From Mucilaginibacter pankratovii (GTDB lineage: Bacteria > Bacteroidota > Bacteroidia > Sphingobacteriales > Sphingobacteriaceae), in the NCBI RefSeq assembly GCF_014773265.1, contig NZ_JACWMY010000002.1:248001-312000 (forward strand): DNA of 64,000 bases, read 5' to 3'. Made by a program: the position numbers and the translations under genes. Position 1 is the stretch's first letter, and the number at the start of each line of letters is the position of its first letter. This document shows, piece after piece, positions 17,406 through 27,177 of this stretch. The notes beneath the pieces are model-generated. The model was given only the letters and a program-made list of their open reading frames with translations, was not told the origin of the DNA and ran no database searches.

Positions 17406-17684
17406 ATGGAAATCATTCACACTCGCGGGAGTTTCTGGAAAGACAATAATTATGCTTACATCAGAGTAGTGGGAATTTCGGAAGCGGAATTGTTGCAACT
17501 GGCTGAAAATCTGAAACGCAGCGATATTATAGAATGGCTGATGTGGAATGATCGCAATGGTATATATAGCGATGAAGATTCTAAACGGGAGTTCGGCGCG
17601 GTTATGACACGGGAAGAAGGCGTCGAAATAATGCTGCGGCAGGCAGCAGAAAACAGGGTTAATCAATTAACGATAATAAGATGA
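17406..17684 (+). CDS. Small hypothetical protein (92 aa)
   Basis: A 92-aa soluble protein with a strand-helix beginning (GSFWKDNNYAYIRVVGISEAELLQLAENL) and a helical end. No family is recognised. Its stop overlaps the start of the following 99-aa gene by 4 nt (ATGA), indicating translational coupling. It sits in the element-like cluster upstream of the defence genes. Confidence 0.6.
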   Translation: MEIIHTRGSFWKDNNYAYIRVVGISEAELLQLAENLKRSDIIEWLMWNDRNGIYSDEDSKREFGAVMTREEGVEIMLRQAAENRVNQLTIIR

Positions 17685-17980
17685 TTACTGAAATTAAAGA
17701 TATAAAGGACGTGGATTTGTTTTTTCATGACTTGATTGCAGAGGGGGTCAACGCTCATCCGGACGATGACTTTACGCAGTATATCAATATTGAAACCGGA
17801 GAACCTACTTTTACAGCAGAGGGCGCAGTCCTCCGAAATGAGTTGATGTCAAAAGCCCTTGAATTATGTGAAAGTTCAGAGATTGATATTTACGACAGGA
17901 TGCAGGAAGTATACCTGAAGGAAACAGGGCTGGATAAATATATACCGCTGCCATCCCAGGAATATAACGAACAAGAATGA
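17681..17980 (+). CDS. Small hypothetical protein (99 aa)
   Basis: A 99-aa acidic, mainly helical protein that starts in the 4-nt overlap with the preceding gene. It contains DVDLFFHDLIAEGVNAHPDDDF and ends in a polar tail (PSQEYNEQE). No recognised domain. It is the last of the small cluster; the Vsr gene begins 24 nt later, so the defence genes could be partly read through from here. Confidence 0.6.
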   Translation: MITEIKDIKDVDLFFHDLIAEGVNAHPDDDFTQYINIETGEPTFTAEGAVLRNELMSKALELCESSEIDIYDRMQEVYLKETGLDKYIPLPSQEYNEQE

Positions 17981-18004
17981 GGCATTGCCTTTGATATCCC
18001 GATA

Positions 18005-18424
18005 ATGGCAGATGTTCACTCAAAAGAAACCCGAAGTTATAATATGTCGCGCATCCGCGGCAAAAACACGAAGCCGGAAATCCTGGTAAGAAAATATCTC
18101 TTTTCAAAAGGATTCCGCTATCGGCTGCACGATAAAAAACTCCCGGGGAAACCGGATATTATCCTCCCTAAATATAAAACAGTCATATTTATCAACGGTT
18201 GCTTCTGGCATGGCCACCAGAACTGTAAATATTTTACCGTACCCAAATCCCGCACCGAATGGTGGCTGACCAAGATCAGCCGGAATGAAGAAAATGACCG
18301 CGCAGCTTATGGCTTGCTGTTGGAAAAGAATCTCCGCGTGATCACGATCTGGGAGTGTCAATTAAAAAAAAATATAGTGGAAGAAACATTACAGAATTTA
18401 ATTACTACCTTGTATTCAGCCTGA
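18005..18424 (+). CDS. vsr: Very short patch repair (Vsr) endonuclease
   Basis: A 139-aa protein matching the Vsr family along its length: SKETRSYNMSRIRGKNTKPE at the start, FRYRLHDKKLPGKPDIILPKYKTVIFINGCFWHGH in the core (catalytic Asp in KPDII and the zinc/active-site FWHGH), and KISRNEENDR later. Vsr nicks DNA at T:G mismatches made when 5-methylcytosine deaminates. It goes with the cytosine-5 methyltransferase that starts 116 nt downstream, so the pair protects the host from the methylase's own mutagenic side effect. Confidence 0.95.
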   Translation: MADVHSKETRSYNMSRIRGKNTKPEILVRKYLFSKGFRYRLHDKKLPGKPDIILPKYKTVIFINGCFWHGHQNCKYFTVPKSRTEWWLTKISRNEENDRAAYGLLLEKNLRVITIWECQLKKNIVEETLQNLITTLYSA

Positions 18425-18540
18425 AACCTTCTTCTCCATCCCGGCTATGATTTTTTTTCGTTAATTTTCCAAAAAAAAGGAAGGATCTTTTTATGCTTAA
18501 AACGAGCAGAATAAAGGTTTTTTAATGAAAAAGAATTTAC

Positions 18541-19995
18541 ATGCAGCTTAAAATTGATCGGTTTAGGAATGGAGATGGTTTAAGAGTACTTGATTTATTT
18601 TCAGGCTGCGGTGGTTTATCATTGGGTTTTCGTAAGGCAGGCTGCGAAATTATAGGAAATGTGGAGCTCGATCAGGAGGCGGCACGATCACATGCCTTAA
18701 ACTTTCATAAAGGCCATAAATTATTTGAGCAATATGCCAAATCACGGAATATTGAAGACACTTCCCCCGCCGATCTGTTCAGAGACCTGGAAATAACAGG
18801 CCCTATTGATCAGCAGATAGATATCATCATCGGCGGACCACCATGTCAGGCGTTCACTAGGATAGGCAGGGCCAAACTCCGGGAAATTAATGGTGATGCG
18901 CAGGCTTTTCTTAACGACTCACGAAGTCAGTTGTACCGCAGATACCTCGAATATGTCCGTGTACTGCGTCCGATGGCTATTCTGATGGAAAATGTGCCTG
19001 ATATGCTCAATTACGGCGGCACCAATATTGCCGAATTTGTATGCCATGATCTGGAACAATATGGTTATCACTGTAAATATACCCTGCTCAATACTGCTTT
19101 TTTCGGCCTGCCGCAGATGCGGGAAAGGATGTTTTTAATTGCCGTACACAATACCTTTCAGGGTGAAATTTCTTTTCCTGCACCGACCAGATATATCGAA
19201 CTGCCGAGAGGATACAATGGTTCACGCAATGTTGCGTTAAAACATATTGATCTGAATAATCCGGGGCATTTTGAAGCCCTTCAGCTTGATGCCAACCTGC
19301 CTGCTCCGGTCAGTGCTGAAGAAGCCCTTTCCGATCTGCCGATTATTATGGAACATCTGACCTCGAAAATGAAAAGGGGTATCAAAAAACTGAATACCGA
19401 CCGTGCTTATTTGCTAAGCGATCCGGCAAATAATTATCAGCACCTTATGCGCAACTGGCCGGGCTATCAGGCCTCAACAGGAGTTACTGCCAATGTGACC
19501 CGGATATTGCCGAGGGATTATCAGATATTCCGGATCATGGAACCCGGAGATCAATATCCTCAGGCAATCGAAAGAGCCGAAAGACTGCTCGCAGCAAAAC
19601 TGCTCGAAATGAATATCACCGCGGATAACGACCCTGAAGTTCATAAACAGATCAGAAAGAGCATCATACCCCCTTATGATGTCGGGAAATTCCCGAATAA
19701 ATGGCGCAAAATGGAGAGCAATCAGCCAGCCAGAACACTGATGGCACATCTGGGAAAAGACTGTTATTCCCATATACACTATGACAGTGACCAAGCAAGA
19801 ACGATTACTGTACGTGAGGCTGCCCGGCTGCAGTCATTTCCTGACGGCTTTGAGTTTTCAGGAGCGATGAATGCCGCCTTCCGCCAGATCGGAAATGCAG
19901 TACCGCCACTGATGGCCGAAAAACTTGCCGATAAAATAATAAACCTTATCAGAACCGGAATACCATGTCAGATACCGAACTTCCAGATGATGTAG
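18541..19995 (+). CDS. DNA (cytosine-5-)-methyltransferase
   Basis: A 484-aa C5 methyltransferase with the conserved motifs in order: I (VLDLFSGCGGLSLGF, residues 16-30), IV with the catalytic Cys102 (GGPPCQAF), VI (ENVPDM, about 150-155), VIII-X at the end (ARTITVREAARLQSFP and QIGNAVPP). The target-recognition region (about 220-390) is unusually long. It should mark host DNA at a specific site so that the partner system can tell self from non-self. The next gene starts inside its last 31 nt, so the operon is tightly coupled. Confidence 0.95.
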   Translation: MQLKIDRFRNGDGLRVLDLFSGCGGLSLGFRKAGCEIIGNVELDQEAARSHALNFHKGHKLFEQYAKSRNIEDTSPADLFRDLEITGPIDQQIDIIIGGPPCQAFTRIGRAKLREINGDAQAFLNDSRSQLYRRYLEYVRVLRPMAILMENVPDMLNYGGTNIAEFVCHDLEQYGYHCKYTLLNTAFFGLPQMRERMFLIAVHNTFQGEISFPAPTRYIELPRGYNGSRNVALKHIDLNNPGHFEALQLDANLPAPVSAEEALSDLPIIMEHLTSKMKRGIKKLNTDRAYLLSDPANNYQHLMRNWPGYQASTGVTANVTRILPRDYQIFRIMEPGDQYPQAIERAERLLAAKLLEMNITADNDPEVHKQIRKSIIPPYDVGKFPNKWRKMESNQPARTLMAHLGKDCYSHIHYDSDQARTITVREAARLQSFPDGFEFSGAMNAAFRQIGNAVPPLMAEKLADKIINLIRTGIPCQIPNFQMM

Positions 19996-21440
19996 GCGCA
20001 GAAACCATACCGCCGAAGCCCGCTGCGCTGATAGAAACTTTCCGTGCCATAGGATACAATCTTGCGAGCGCAATAGCCGATATTATCGACAACAGCATTT
20101 CTGCTGATGCAGGGAATATTATGGTGAATTTTCAGTGGGAAGAAGAGAAATCGTTTGTAACCATTATTGACGATGGTAGAGGCATGACGGAAGAGGAAAT
20201 GATCGAGGCATTGCGGCCGGGAACATCGAATCCTTTGTCTGACCGCAGGCCATCGGACCTGGGTCGTTTCGGGCTCGGGCTCAAAACTGCTTCGTTTTCC
20301 CAATGCCGTCGACTGACGGTCATTTCAAAAGCTGCCGGAGGGTCAGAACCGGCCTACCGCGGCTGGGACCTAGATTATGTGGTCAGCAAGGATGTCTGGC
20401 AGATCATCCGTTATTTGTCCAAACCGGAGCTGGCTGCGGAACTTGGTGCCCGGGCTTCAGGTACCATTATTTTCTGGGAAAAACTGGACAGGATCATTTT
20501 TGGTCAGAACAAACAACTAATCAGCAAAACAAAATTCTGGGAGGCCGTAAGGGAGGTCGAAAAACACCTTTCCATGGTTTTTCACCGTTTTATAGAAAAA
20601 AAGAAAATTACACTCTCTGTTAACGGCAATCCGGTTCAGCCCTGGAACCCTTTCCTGATTGAAGAACCCGCTACACAATCCTTCCCGGAAGAAATATACG
20701 ATAACGGCCAGATCAGCATCAAAGGTTTTGTATTGCCGCATGTTTCAAAGATCAGTCCGGAAAAATTCAAGACTGCCGGAGGTACCGCCGGCTGGACAGC
20801 GCAGCAGGGATTTTACATATACCGTAACGACAGAATACTTGTGGCAGGCGACTGGCTGGACCTGTTCAGAAAAGACGATTTTACCCGGCTTGCCCGGATC
20901 ATGGTGGAAATTGATTCATCGCTGGATTTCAGCTGGCAGATCGATATACGCAAGTCCAAAGCCCAGCCACCGAAAATGTTCATGGAAAAACTGAAACGAT
21001 ACGGTGCTGAGATCAGAAAAAATGCTGTTGAGGTTTATCGTTACCGAGGTAAACAGAAACAACGGAAGATGGGACGCTCCAGTTTCGAATTTGCCTGGAT
21101 AACCGCGGAGGAACAAGGCCGGGAAGTGTTTAAGATCAACCGGAAACATCCGTCATACCGGATTGTCCGTGATCAGCTTGGAAAAAACGCGCGCGATTTT
21201 GAACGCCTCATCAGCCTGCTGGAAATGACGCTGCCGGTTCAATCCATTGTTTTTAATGAAAACCTGTACGCTGACCAGCCTGCACCACCGCCAGTTGACG
21301 ACCAGGCTGTCGCGGAAATGATGAAAGCGGTTTATAATAAACTGATAAGTGAAGGCTTTTCCCCGCAGAAAGCAAAAGAAGAACTTTATTTCATTGACCC
21401 GTTCAGTAATTATCCCCACCTTACCGAACAATTAACCTGA
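19965..21440 (+). CDS. MutL-like GHKL ATPase of an MZA-type defence system
   Basis: A 491-aa protein with an N-terminal GHKL ATPase domain: N-box ASAIADIIDNSIS (residues 34-46), DDGRGM (69-74) and the lid GRFGLGLKTAS (100-110). These are the MutL/Hsp90-type ATP-binding elements. The C-terminal half (from about 200) has a MutL-like middle domain and a helical tail. Proteins of this type sit between a C5 methylase and Z1/AIPR genes in the MZA antiphage systems reported in defence-gene surveys. It overlaps the methylase gene by 31 nt. Confidence 0.85.
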   Translation: MSDTELPDDVGAETIPPKPAALIETFRAIGYNLASAIADIIDNSISADAGNIMVNFQWEEEKSFVTIIDDGRGMTEEEMIEALRPGTSNPLSDRRPSDLGRFGLGLKTASFSQCRRLTVISKAAGGSEPAYRGWDLDYVVSKDVWQIIRYLSKPELAAELGARASGTIIFWEKLDRIIFGQNKQLISKTKFWEAVREVEKHLSMVFHRFIEKKKITLSVNGNPVQPWNPFLIEEPATQSFPEEIYDNGQISIKGFVLPHVSKISPEKFKTAGGTAGWTAQQGFYIYRNDRILVAGDWLDLFRKDDFTRLARIMVEIDSSLDFSWQIDIRKSKAQPPKMFMEKLKRYGAEIRKNAVEVYRYRGKQKQRKMGRSSFEFAWITAEEQGREVFKINRKHPSYRIVRDQLGKNARDFERLISLLEMTLPVQSIVFNENLYADQPAPPPVDDQAVAEMMKAVYNKLISEGFSPQKAKEELYFIDPFSNYPHLTEQLT

Positions 21441-21442
21441 CA

Positions 21443-21973
21443 ATGAAACAAATAAACCTGAACATTCTCAAAGACGGAACAGTCGGATTATCACCCGGTG
21501 CCGGAGGTAATCTGGCAGAAGCTGCCTCTGTATGTCTCGATTTTAACGGCCATCCGAGGGTGATCGTCATGCCGGCTGAAGGACACTTTGAGGATGATTA
21601 TGAATTTACGTGTAGTGAGGTAAGCGAGATCATGAGGAACAGTTTTAGCGATATGCAGGAAGCCACCGAGTACGGTGCCTGCGGCATTGCCTTGTCTATT
21701 GTAGCTACAGAAACTTCGATGATCGCAAAAAGAAGTGTGAAAGGCACGGGATTCGACTACTGGCTGGGCACACAGACTGAAAGTTTTCCCTTTCAGGAAT
21801 TTGCACGGCTTGAAGTCAGCGGTATTATCACCGGAACAGAACAGCAGACCGGATACCGCCTGACTGAAAAGCTGAAGCAGACAAAAGTGTCTGATGATAA
21901 AGAAACATATCTGCCTGCATACGCGGTGGTAGTCGAATTCAGTAACCCAAGAACATTAAGCGGAATAAGATGA
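21443..21973 (+). CDS. Unknown 176-aa component between MutL-like and Z1 genes
   Basis: A 176-aa protein of alternating strands and helices, without signal peptide or catalytic motif I recognise. It starts 2 nt after the MutL-like gene and its stop overlaps the Z1 gene by 4 nt (ATGA), so it is surely expressed with them. Features include a hydrophobic strand VIVMPAEG, an acidic turn HFEDDYEF, a helix CSEVSEIMRNSFSDMQEATEYG and a C-terminal strand AYAVVVEFSNP. It may correspond to the DUF-type accessory subunit described in MZA loci, but I cannot match it to a named family. Confidence 0.75.
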   Translation: MKQINLNILKDGTVGLSPGAGGNLAEAASVCLDFNGHPRVIVMPAEGHFEDDYEFTCSEVSEIMRNSFSDMQEATEYGACGIALSIVATETSMIAKRSVKGTGFDYWLGTQTESFPFQEFARLEVSGIITGTEQQTGYRLTEKLKQTKVSDDKETYLPAYAVVVEFSNPRTLSGIR

Positions 21974-24900
21974 ACGAGCTCGAAAAAAAGGTTAATGACC
22001 GGCACGAAGAGTCTATGGAATTTGCTGAAATGGCTTTTTCCGCCCGTCGCCGTAAAGAATACAGCATCTATTGTAAACTGATACAGAAAGCGCTTAATCT
22101 TGAAAAGGCAGCGGCAAGGTCGCTGGAAGAAAGAGTAGATGTCGAACCCAGCAGGTCGGTGCTTTATCAGAGTGCCGCCTACCTCGCCTTAAATCTGGAT
22201 GCTTTTGATGAGGCAGAGCAGTTAGTAAAGGAAGCTATGCAGGGAAAGCCGCCGGTAGAGATCGCTGAGGAGTTGAAACAGATGCAACAGGCACTTGCCC
22301 GGAAAAAACAGATCAGAAAAAATGTTTTGCAGACTGCAGAGGGGTTTCTTGAAATGGCTGATGAAACCAATATCGATGATGAAGCGCTGACGCAGGCACT
22401 GGAAGCCGCATTCCGGGGTTTTGATTCATTTTCCGCGGGTAACATTGACTCCCTGCTTAACCGCATCGCCGTTGAAGTAAGTTTCAGGGGTAAACATAAA
22501 GTCAATGCGCCGGATTACCAGATTTTTGACCGGGAAGACATAACAGACCGCTGGACAGTGGATACAGACCGCGCCCCCTGGAGTTTCTGGAAGTTCTATA
22601 AAGAATACCTGCACGGGAAAAACATGCCGGTTCCGGTAATTAAAAAGCTGGACCAGCTAACCGACGATATCCTGACCAGGCTTGGCAATCCGGCCGCGGG
22701 TGGTTCGTGGGACAAAAGAGGAATGATTGTCGGCGATGTGCAGTCAGGAAAGACAGGCAATTATATCGGACTGATTAATAAAGCTGCAGATGCGGGCTAC
22801 CGTATTATCATTGTGCTGTCCGGTCTCTATGAAAACCTGCGTAAACAAACCCAACTACGGGTGGACGAAGGGTTTACCGGGAAGTTTTCACAATCACAGA
22901 CCGTAACCGGAACAGGAGTTTACCGCAAAAGCAACCTGCCCCCGGTGCATACCATCACCCACAGCGGTTCTGACGGTGATATTAAAATGAGAACATTACG
23001 GAATAATCCGTTGAATACAAATGACTACTATGCGCTCGTTATCAAGAAAAACCCTACCGTTCTTAAGAGCTTGCTTTCCTGGTTTGTAAACAGTCCGAAT
23101 GCCGTTGAAAATAACGGCTCACTTATCATCCGTAATATTCCGGTGCTGGTTATTGACGATGAGGCTGATTATGCCTCACTGAACATCAGCAAAGATTCAG
23201 CATCCACCATAAATGCTTGTATCAGAGCATTGCTGGGTCTGTTTGATCAGAGCGCTTTTATAGGCTATACGGCGACACCTTTTGCCAATGTATTTATCGA
23301 TGATATCAACCAGACGGCAGAAAATACACTTGACATCGGTGGGAAAAAGATAAAACTGTGTGAAGATCTTTTTCCCAGAGATTTCATCATTAACCTGCCA
23401 CCGCCTTCCAACTACATCGGCTATCAGAAGGTCTTCCGGACAACCCTGGAAGACCCGGAAAGTGAAACCGAAGGCAATCAGCTGAGTTTTGTAAATTTCA
23501 TCGAGGCGGACAGTCCGGAAATACCTGCCGACCACCGGAAAAATGATGATTTGCCAGAGGCAATTCCGCATAGCCTGAAGCGGGCAGTCTGCTGTTTTAT
23601 CCTGGTATGTGCGATAAGGATGGCCCGCGGTCAGGAAAGAGATCATAATTCTATGCTAGTCCATATTTCCTGGTATATCAGATGGATCAATAAAATAGCA
23701 GAGCTGACCAATGATTATCTTACTGAGCTAAGGAATCTCATTCGCTATGACGAAAGTTTTTTATCCGTTCTTCATGATATCTGGCTGGCAGAATTTGCGG
23801 GAAAGAGCGAGGCGATCATGGCCGGGCTCGGATACGATGACCCCAGGGTGATGGAAAATTCGTGGAATGAGATCATTCCGTATCTTTCTTTTGCTGCTGA
23901 AAAAATAGAAGTCCGCGCTGTCCATGGCCCGCAGAAAGGTCTTTCCTACACAAATACTGCACCGTTGGACTATGAAGAACATCCGGACGGGCTTTGGGTA
24001 ATAGCGGTCGGCGGCAATAAATTATCCAGAGGACTAACGCTGGAAAGTCTTTCGATCAGTTATTTTCTTCGTGCGACAAGATTCTATGACACCCTTCTCC
24101 AGATGGGACGTTGGTTCGGTTACCGCCCGGGGTATGCTGATTTGTGCCGTCTGTTTACAACAGAAGACCTGGTATTATGGTATCAGTATATTGCCAAGGC
24201 TGCTGAGGACCTGAAAGATCAGTTTGATATTATGGAACTTGCTGAGCGGAAACCAAGAAACTACGGTTTGAAAGTCTGGAAAGCCCCTGGTAAAATTTTG
24301 CTGGTATCTTCTCCGGCGAAAACCAGAAGCGGTACTGATCTTGATCTCAGCTATTCCGGAGAACTTCTGGAAACCTATCTGCTTTCCAAATCGCCGCAGA
24401 TTCTGCAAAAAAACCTTGATACTGCTGCCTCTTTAATGGCGGCATTGGGTCAGCCGTCCGGTATTACCAGGCAGGGCCAACACCTGATCTGGGAAAATGC
24501 GGAATTAAGCGTGGTTGACGGTTTTATTAATAATTACAGTACGGGTCAGGCGAATATTTCTCCGGCATATCTGAGAGCATATTTTGCAGCGCAAGCAGCA
24601 AAAAATAATCTGACAAACTGGACCATTGTGCTGATCAGTAACAGTAACGATGAGAATCCTCATCTGTTTGATGTGAATGGTGCCGATGTTGCAGTCGGCA
24701 GAACGCGTCGTCAGGAACGAAGTTTTAAAGATAAGGACGGCAAGGAATATACCAGGCAAGATACTTACTGGATCAGAAAATCCCATATTATCAGTCCGCC
24801 GCACGAGTATCTGGATATGGATGATCAGGACAGCCGGTTCACTGAAGCAAAACGGGCCGCAGCCGAAGTGAATACCAAGGCAGTTGGTAAGTTTGTCCGC

Positions 24901-25134
24901 AAATACCGTGGTGCTAAAAATGCATTGTTGTTGATCTATATTTTAGATCCCGCAGGTTTTGGTGGCACTGATGTGCCGGCAACGGGATATGCCATAAGTT
25001 TACCGGTTGTCACCGGTGACGAACCGATCTCATATCTGGCCAATCCTCAGTTTGTTAAAGAAATCAATGAGCTCTTTCATCAGCCGGATGATGCGGGGGA
25101 GGAACTTCCGGACGACGAAGAGGAGGCGAAATAA
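21970..25134 (+). CDS. Z1-domain helicase-like ATPase
   Basis: A 1054-aa protein. After a helical N-terminus (1-200, possibly TPR-like) comes a SF2-type motor: Walker A GDVQSGKT (255-262), Walker B VIDDEAD (394-400), motif III-like GYTATPFANVF (432-442), and the Z1 domain with GGNKLSRGLTLESLSISYFL and LQMGRWFGYRPGY (about 681-722). Z1 proteins pair with methylases and AIPR proteins in phage defence and probably move along DNA using ATP. The C-terminus is acidic. It begins in a 4-nt overlap with the 176-aa gene and is followed 3 nt later by the AIPR gene. Confidence 0.92.
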   Translation: MNELEKKVNDRHEESMEFAEMAFSARRRKEYSIYCKLIQKALNLEKAAARSLEERVDVEPSRSVLYQSAAYLALNLDAFDEAEQLVKEAMQGKPPVEIAEELKQMQQALARKKQIRKNVLQTAEGFLEMADETNIDDEALTQALEAAFRGFDSFSAGNIDSLLNRIAVEVSFRGKHKVNAPDYQIFDREDITDRWTVDTDRAPWSFWKFYKEYLHGKNMPVPVIKKLDQLTDDILTRLGNPAAGGSWDKRGMIVGDVQSGKTGNYIGLINKAADAGYRIIIVLSGLYENLRKQTQLRVDEGFTGKFSQSQTVTGTGVYRKSNLPPVHTITHSGSDGDIKMRTLRNNPLNTNDYYALVIKKNPTVLKSLLSWFVNSPNAVENNGSLIIRNIPVLVIDDEADYASLNISKDSASTINACIRALLGLFDQSAFIGYTATPFANVFIDDINQTAENTLDIGGKKIKLCEDLFPRDFIINLPPPSNYIGYQKVFRTTLEDPESETEGNQLSFVNFIEADSPEIPADHRKNDDLPEAIPHSLKRAVCCFILVCAIRMARGQERDHNSMLVHISWYIRWINKIAELTNDYLTELRNLIRYDESFLSVLHDIWLAEFAGKSEAIMAGLGYDDPRVMENSWNEIIPYLSFAAEKIEVRAVHGPQKGLSYTNTAPLDYEEHPDGLWVIAVGGNKLSRGLTLESLSISYFLRATRFYDTLLQMGRWFGYRPGYADLCRLFTTEDLVLWYQYIAKAAEDLKDQFDIMELAERKPRNYGLKVWKAPGKILLVSSPAKTRSGTDLDLSYSGELLETYLLSKSPQILQKNLDTAASLMAALGQPSGITRQGQHLIWENAELSVVDGFINNYSTGQANISPAYLRAYFAAQAAKNNLTNWTIVLISNSNDENPHLFDVNGADVAVGRTRRQERSFKDKDGKEYTRQDTYWIRKSHIISPPHEYLDMDDQDSRFTEAKRAAAEVNTKAVGKFVRKYRGAKNALLLIYILDPAGFGGTDVPATGYAISLPVVTGDEPISYLANPQFVKEINELFHQPDDAGEELPDDEEEAK

Positions 25135-25137
25135 GGG

Positions 25138-27177
25138 ATGGCGGCTAATTTTGAAATACAGAATTTCAGCTCACTGCTTTTCCAGAACATCGAGGAGATA
25201 CTGGAAAACAGTAGGGACGGGATGTTCAGAGAGACCGCTTTCACACAGCTGGTCATGGAATATTTTGCCGATTCCGGTGAGACAGGGAACTGCCAGATAT
25301 GTACAAGTGTACATCGAAACAAATCCCAGAACCGTCTTCGTCAGATGAATGGTTATGCCATATGGGATGATTTTGAAACGCTGGACATTTTCATTGCCGA
25401 TTATAAAGGCGATGGCACCATCTATAATATGGAGAAGGCAAGGGTAACCAGCAATCTGAACTTAGGATACAGGTTTCTCAGATATATTGAGAAAGGTGAT
25501 CTAACGCAGACAGAGGAATCAGCCGCCGAAACAGAATTCATCAGCAATTTTCAGGAGTTTAAGACGAAAATAATGCGGACAAGGATAATTCTGCTAACAG
25601 ATGCGCTCACACGCAGTGATTTTGCCCTTCCCAAAACTTCAAAAGATGAAGATATTGTTTTTGAGGTCTGGGATCTGCAACGCATCTATCAGGTATGGTC
25701 ATCACAGGGTAAAAGGGAATCTATCGAAATTGATCTGCCAGAACAATTCGGTCAGAAACTCCGTTTCCTTGCTGTTGAACAGGAAGACGATCAGTACTCT
25801 GCTTATTTAACCGTAGCACCCGCAGGGTTGCTTGCCGACCTTTACAATATTTATGGCACCAGATTATTGGAGCAGAACGTGCGGGTATATCTTCAGAATC
25901 TTGGCAAAGTGAACCGTGAAATCCGTAAAACAATTCTTGACAGTCCAGGCATGTTTATGGCTTATAATAACGGGATATCAGCAACGGCAAGCGACATAAC
26001 TTTTGAAGATGACAGTATTACAGGACTCCCTTTTATCAAACGCATCAATGGTCTTCAGATCGTAAACGGTGGTCAAACCACATCTTCAATATTTTATGCA
26101 AGAAAAAAGGACAGGGCCGAACTACGTAAGGTCAATGTACAGATTAAAATAACCTGCGTTAATAATGCGCGGCAGATGGATCAGATCGTTTCCAAAATAT
26201 CCAAATATGCCAACAGCCAGAATAAAGTGAGCGAAATTGACCTGACATCAAATCAGCCTTTCCAGATCAAACTGGAAGAACTGTCCAGAACTACCTGGGC
26301 CAATCCAGCGGGAAACGGGAATCAGCAGACCCGATGGTTTTATGAACGGGTGAAAGGTCAATACAAAGAAGAGCTGAATAAAGAGCACACCACCACCCGA
26401 AAAAATGCATTCAAATTGAAAAATCCTTCGTGGCAGGTGCTTCGGAAAGAGGAGTTTGCCAAATACAGGAACAGCTGGAAGCTTTTGCCTTACTGGGTGG
26501 CCAGAGGGAGCCAGAAGAACTATCTTCATTTTGTCTGGCAGGAAAAAGATACCGAGCCCTCAAGGCAATATTTCAAGGATAATGTGGCTGTTGCGATTTT
26601 TTTTAAAGCCGCCGAAAGTATTTACGGCAAAAAACCGAACTCGATGGGTGATCTCCGTTATCTGGTGGTACCTTATACAGTTGCATGGATAAATTATCAT
26701 ACCGAAGAACGGCTGAATCTTTCAAAGATCTGGAACGCGCAGCGGTTATCCGACTCGCTATGGCTATTACTGAAAAGCGTACTGCTGAAGATAAATGAGT
26801 TCTTTCAGCAGAAACCGGAGGAATTTGCGCTGATCAGCGAATGGGGAAAACGCGAAGAATGCTGGAAGGCCCTTTCATCAATTGCCCCGGCCGAAATGGG
26901 CATAAACTTTGAACTTATCGCTGCGGACCTTAATGAACCTATTGCAGCCGGTACAGTCCTGAACAGAAATACGGATAACCTGAACGGACTGAAGATTGCA
27001 GATTGGGAGAAAATAGAAACAGAAGGTAGGGAAAGGCTGGGATTTGACCTGTTCCAGATCAATATCATAAGAAACGTGATCCGGCGACTGAAGCTCGACC
27101 GGCAATTGACAGAACAACTGAGCGAACAGGCCGTTGCGTTGCTGGAAATCTATCGCAATGCAGCGGTTACGACGTGA
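25138..27177 (+). CDS. AIPR-family protein (abortive infection type)
   Basis: A 679-aa protein. The AIPR domain is clear from about residue 270 to 560: MAYNNGISATASDITF, then INGLQIVNGGQTTSSIFYA (303-321), the VNVQIKITCVN strand, and VSKISKYANSQNKVSEIDL. The N-terminal 150 residues may include a nuclease-like fold (DDFETLDIFIADYKGDGTI). AIPR proteins are linked to abortive phage infection and to Z1/MutL/C5-methylase operons. It follows the Z1 gene by 3 nt and is the last gene of the operon, overlapping the convergent HNH gene by 28 nt. Confidence 0.9.
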   Translation: MAANFEIQNFSSLLFQNIEEILENSRDGMFRETAFTQLVMEYFADSGETGNCQICTSVHRNKSQNRLRQMNGYAIWDDFETLDIFIADYKGDGTIYNMEKARVTSNLNLGYRFLRYIEKGDLTQTEESAAETEFISNFQEFKTKIMRTRIILLTDALTRSDFALPKTSKDEDIVFEVWDLQRIYQVWSSQGKRESIEIDLPEQFGQKLRFLAVEQEDDQYSAYLTVAPAGLLADLYNIYGTRLLEQNVRVYLQNLGKVNREIRKTILDSPGMFMAYNNGISATASDITFEDDSITGLPFIKRINGLQIVNGGQTTSSIFYARKKDRAELRKVNVQIKITCVNNARQMDQIVSKISKYANSQNKVSEIDLTSNQPFQIKLEELSRTTWANPAGNGNQQTRWFYERVKGQYKEELNKEHTTTRKNAFKLKNPSWQVLRKEEFAKYRNSWKLLPYWVARGSQKNYLHFVWQEKDTEPSRQYFKDNVAVAIFFKAAESIYGKKPNSMGDLRYLVVPYTVAWINYHTEERLNLSKIWNAQRLSDSLWLLLKSVLLKINEFFQQKPEEFALISEWGKREECWKALSSIAPAEMGINFELIAADLNEPIAAGTVLNRNTDNLNGLKIADWEKIETEGRERLGFDLFQINIIRNVIRRLKLDRQLTEQLSEQAVALLEIYRNAAVTT

